This document shows positions 61,539 to 64,000 of a stretch of 64,000 bases of DNA, in pieces. Each line of letters starts with the position of its first letter. Positions within the stretch are counted from its first letter, which is position 1. A program made the translations under genes and the position numbers. The notes below the pieces were generated by a model, which made no database searches, was not told where the DNA came from, and saw nothing but the letters and a program-made list of their open reading frames with translations. This stretch comes from Ceratorhiza oryzae-sativae. Taxonomy: Eukaryota; Basidiomycota; Agaricomycetes; Cantharellales; Ceratobasidiaceae. The stretch spans positions 62,001 to 126,000 of the forward strand of contig JARWMV010000006.1 in the NCBI GenBank assembly GCA_030998015.1. Reading direction: 5' to 3'.

Positions 61539-62227
61539 TACATGATCGTGGATGCATACAACTATCTTTGCTGGCATTCGGAGTATCGGAATTTACTACC
61601 TTTCAACGAAAGTCGAACCGCGCTGGATGCCCGCATTTGTAGTCTGGGTAAACTGAATTACCTGGATGACTTACACATAGAATGGTTTACGCAGTACCCA
61701 AATTGATTCAGCACGGACTGATGTCCGGCAATGGAAATCTGATACTTGCGAACGGTACGACATAGAAATTAAATGACCCAAAGTGGACTCAATTAGTTAA
61801 GAGATTAAAGATAAAACTGCATCAGAGATGTTTGAGGGATCTGATTTGCTTGGGATCGTTACAATGGAAAGAATTCTCGGAGCATGTGAGGGCAACGAGA
61901 GCACGGGTTCATGAGATCGAAATGAAACCTACAGACACCAAGTAACAATGATCAACGAAGCATTCACCATCCGAATCACGCTGAGACGTCCAATTCTCAA
62001 ATTCAAATGCCGACGCCGGTCCTGGTTTGATTCAAGGGTGGTGCTGAGTGGTTGATGCTCTGGGTTTCCTGTTGCATGCTATCGCTTGCCCACGTGACTC
62101 CCTTCGCCGGTCGCGACCGGTACGTAGTACCAGCGCTTATCCCAGCCCAGCAACGGGTATATGAACGACTTGTGGGACCCTTTGAAGCTCCAGCCGTCAT
62201 CCACCCCTGGTTCTACCACATTACACC
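61539..62227. other. Intergenic, no gene recognised
   Basis: Spacer upstream of mycocypin copy 4. No TATA box evident. Confidence 0.5.
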
Positions 62228-62903
62228 ATGACCGACCTGCCGATTAACAAGGATATCAAGTTACGGTGCATTCCCAACATCCCGCATAACAACAATCTCG
62301 TCAAGTCCGTTGGCGGGATGTATGTATCCGCAAAACTTGGTATGAACATGCCTATCCAAACTGCAGCGCAAGTACCTGGATTTTTTGAATATCAAACAGT
62401 AAATAGTCAATCTATTAAATATCAGCATTTACTCGCTGACATCACTCGACTCAATAGTGGAAGTTTGGAGAGCCCACCAAGGAAGGAGTCCAGATTTTAT
62501 TTATACCCCATGAAGAAGAGTCTGAGAGTAACGATATTGGTCCACTCGGGTTTCACAACGATTCGGAAGCTCCCGGAACGCCGGTAACGCTGGGAGCACC
62601 ATCGTACTATTCGGTTGAAGTCAAGACTGAAATCCGTGGTGGTAAAATTGTAGTGTGAGTGGTTGGCCGGTCTACGATAATAAGATCTTTGATAATTTAC
62701 GAAACTCCAGGATACGTCCAACTGGGGATCTTGTAGGTATGGACTACTATGTTGGTGTTGGCTTGGACCGTCAGGTAGGATTTATCTATTTGAGGACCTG
62801 GTAACTGTAAAAACTGATTCAATCATGGTTGGTTAAGCTTGAAATCCAAGCGTTCCCCATCGGGACCACTGAAGGATTACCTGGATGGTATTTCCATGGG
62901 TAA
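62228..62903 (+). CDS. Mycocypin-type (I48) cysteine protease inhibitor, copy 4
   Basis: Exons 62228-62398, 62458-62654, 62711-62774 and 62838-62903 give 498 nt, 165 residues, phases 0, 2, 0. Marks: KSVGGMYVSAKLGMNMP, exon 2 opening WKFGEPTKEG, APGTPVTLGAPSYYSVEV, GMDYYVGVG and the end LPGWYFHG. It is a close paralog of copy 3 (38144), with the same exon lengths in exons 1, 3 and 4. A predicted cytosolic inhibitor of papain-like proteases; no signal peptide. Confidence 0.8.
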
Positions 62904-63429
62904 ACCGAGAAATTCGACTTCATGATTTGTGTGTCAGCTCCCATGAAATGAATCGCGACCTGATCGCTCAATGATTTCGGTATGCCAACTCTTGAGGAAA
63001 ATAAACCCGCATTCATGTTCTTCGGTCGCATGTACAAAGCTACTAACAAATGCTCGGCTATGCGACTCGAACTCGGACTCTCGAACGCAGGAAATCGTGT
63101 CACAAACGGCTCAATCTCTCACCCTGATTCATAGACTATCACCAGGCAAAACCATCCACCACCCCGCACTCGACCCCCGCTCGGTCACTCCCACTCCCTC
63201 AGGGACGCATCATTTGTCCTTGATCGCACATTGAGAATCCTACGTATTCCCATTCGTGATATAACCTCTTCCCGTCCCACTAGCCCCAGCTCCACCCGTC
63301 CTATCCGACATAGCATCCACTGTGTTGGCCTACAAGCACTAGTCGATCAATCCGATGAACATTGGTCGGTTCCGGTTGTGGTATGTCGCACGAGTAGTCG
63401 CAACGCTGCAGTTTTCCAGTCATCAACCG
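62904..63429. other. Intergenic, no gene recognised
   Basis: Convergent interval between mycocypin copy 4 (+) and the NACHT-type gene (-). Nothing recognised. Confidence 0.5.
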
Positions 63430-64000
63430 CTATCGAGAATGGTAAATTTGCGCACGAAAAAGACTGTGTATGCTAGCCTGACTGGTTTGCAGCAGGTTTG
63501 TTAGTTCGATCCAAAACAACACTCGAACCCGTAGAAACCGGTCGAGCGCTCTAGCGAGAGCATTACCTGCTCCGACAGGAGCACTCGCATTTCGCATGTG
63601 ACCGGCCCAGTGCCTGCATGCATACTCCAAGTGGGAAGGAATAGCCTTTTTTTATTCGGACCGACAGGCCTGGGACATCAGCGTCGAGTGTATATGACGA
63701 CTCAAGATGACAGATGTTGAACCGAAGAAGCCGGTTCATGGTTGCAAGGCACCCCACCGTCAGCTCGTAGTGACACAACTCAGGACTCTGGTAAAACACT
63801 CCAAAGCGAGACTCAGAGAGTATATAGTCATGAAATGATGCATGGAATTTTGACACCAGCTCGGATTCTCCGTCGACATTCAGCACCGCCCTCAAGCGCT
63901 CGACTGCACTTTGCGCCTGTTTGTCATCTCTGAACTCCAGTAGGTCCGCCAATGTCGCGAGCGTCAGAAGTTCGCTAGCACATAAAACTGCATGTAGTAA
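63430..64000 (-). CDS. NACHT/STAND NTPase C-terminal part (partial, off right edge, one frameshift)
   Basis: The frame from the right edge reads LEFRDDKQAQSAVERLRAVLNVD...VSKFHASFHDYIL, LLRFNICHLESSY and ADVPGLSVRIKK. These are typical of the winged-helix region after the NACHT domain in basidiomycete HET-E-like proteins. After a run of seven A (minus strand, about 63653-63647) the continuing sequence EYACRHWAGHM is in the next frame, as if one A too many. Then come LDRFLRVRVLFWIELTNLL and a stop at 63430. No WD40 repeats are seen after it. The family works in self/non-self recognition and incompatibility. The N terminus lies outside the window. Confidence 0.7.

Overview
This window looks like nuclear DNA of a filamentous basidiomycete, most likely an Agaricomycete. 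The reasons are genes broken by many 50-70 nt introns, several mycocypin-type (I48) cysteine-protease-inhibitor genes, a chromodomain Ty3/gypsy element, a NACHT-type NTPase end, and a fused MoaA/MoaC locus. The overall flavour recalls Rhizoctonia/Ceratobasidium, but that is inference. No rRNA, tRNA or CRISPR was found.

Bases 1 to about 11,560 are a transposon nest. A Tc1/mariner-like element runs off the left edge and ends at 10005. It was hit by a 898-bp non-autonomous DNA element (341-1238) and by a complete Ty3/gypsy chromovirus-type retrotransposon (1896-9759, 5-bp target duplication GGTAG). The retrotransposon carries a later 868-bp solo LTR (6343-7210, duplication CTGTC) inside gag. A further 1306-bp solo LTR (10062-11367, duplication TGATC) lies alongside. 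The older layers have almost no CpG. Their in-frame stops are all TGA, mostly where CGA is expected, and the two gypsy LTRs differ almost only at former CpG sites.

The rest (about 11.6-64 kb) is gene-bearing with normal CpG. In order: a BTB-domain relic; a TMCO4/DUF726 hydrolase with a long NPF-rich tail (-); mycocypin 1 (-); a CENP-B-type helix-turn-helix relic; three tandem paralogous single-pass membrane proteins with C-terminal PPxY motifs (-); FKBP12 (+); a MOCS1-like MoaA/MoaC locus (-); mycocypin 2 (+); an M14 carboxypeptidase (-); mycocypin 3 (+); a TAP-like alpha/beta hydrolase (-); a four-helix membrane protein with a frameshift (+); an F-box-like protein (+); ELP1 (-) divergent from methionine aminopeptidase 2 (+); a VAO/ALO-type FAD oxidase (+); an HSL-type alpha/beta hydrolase (+); mycocypin 4 (+); and the 3' end of a NACHT protein (-) leaving the right edge.

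The genes do not form one pathway. Themes are housekeeping (ELP1, MetAP2, FKBP12, molybdenum cofactor), secreted or defence-type proteolysis and its inhibition (carboxypeptidase, TAP-like hydrolase, four I48 inhibitors), and self-recognition or surface proteins (NACHT, tandem membrane proteins). Exon joins were worked out by eye from splice motifs and reading frame; none is confirmed by transcripts.
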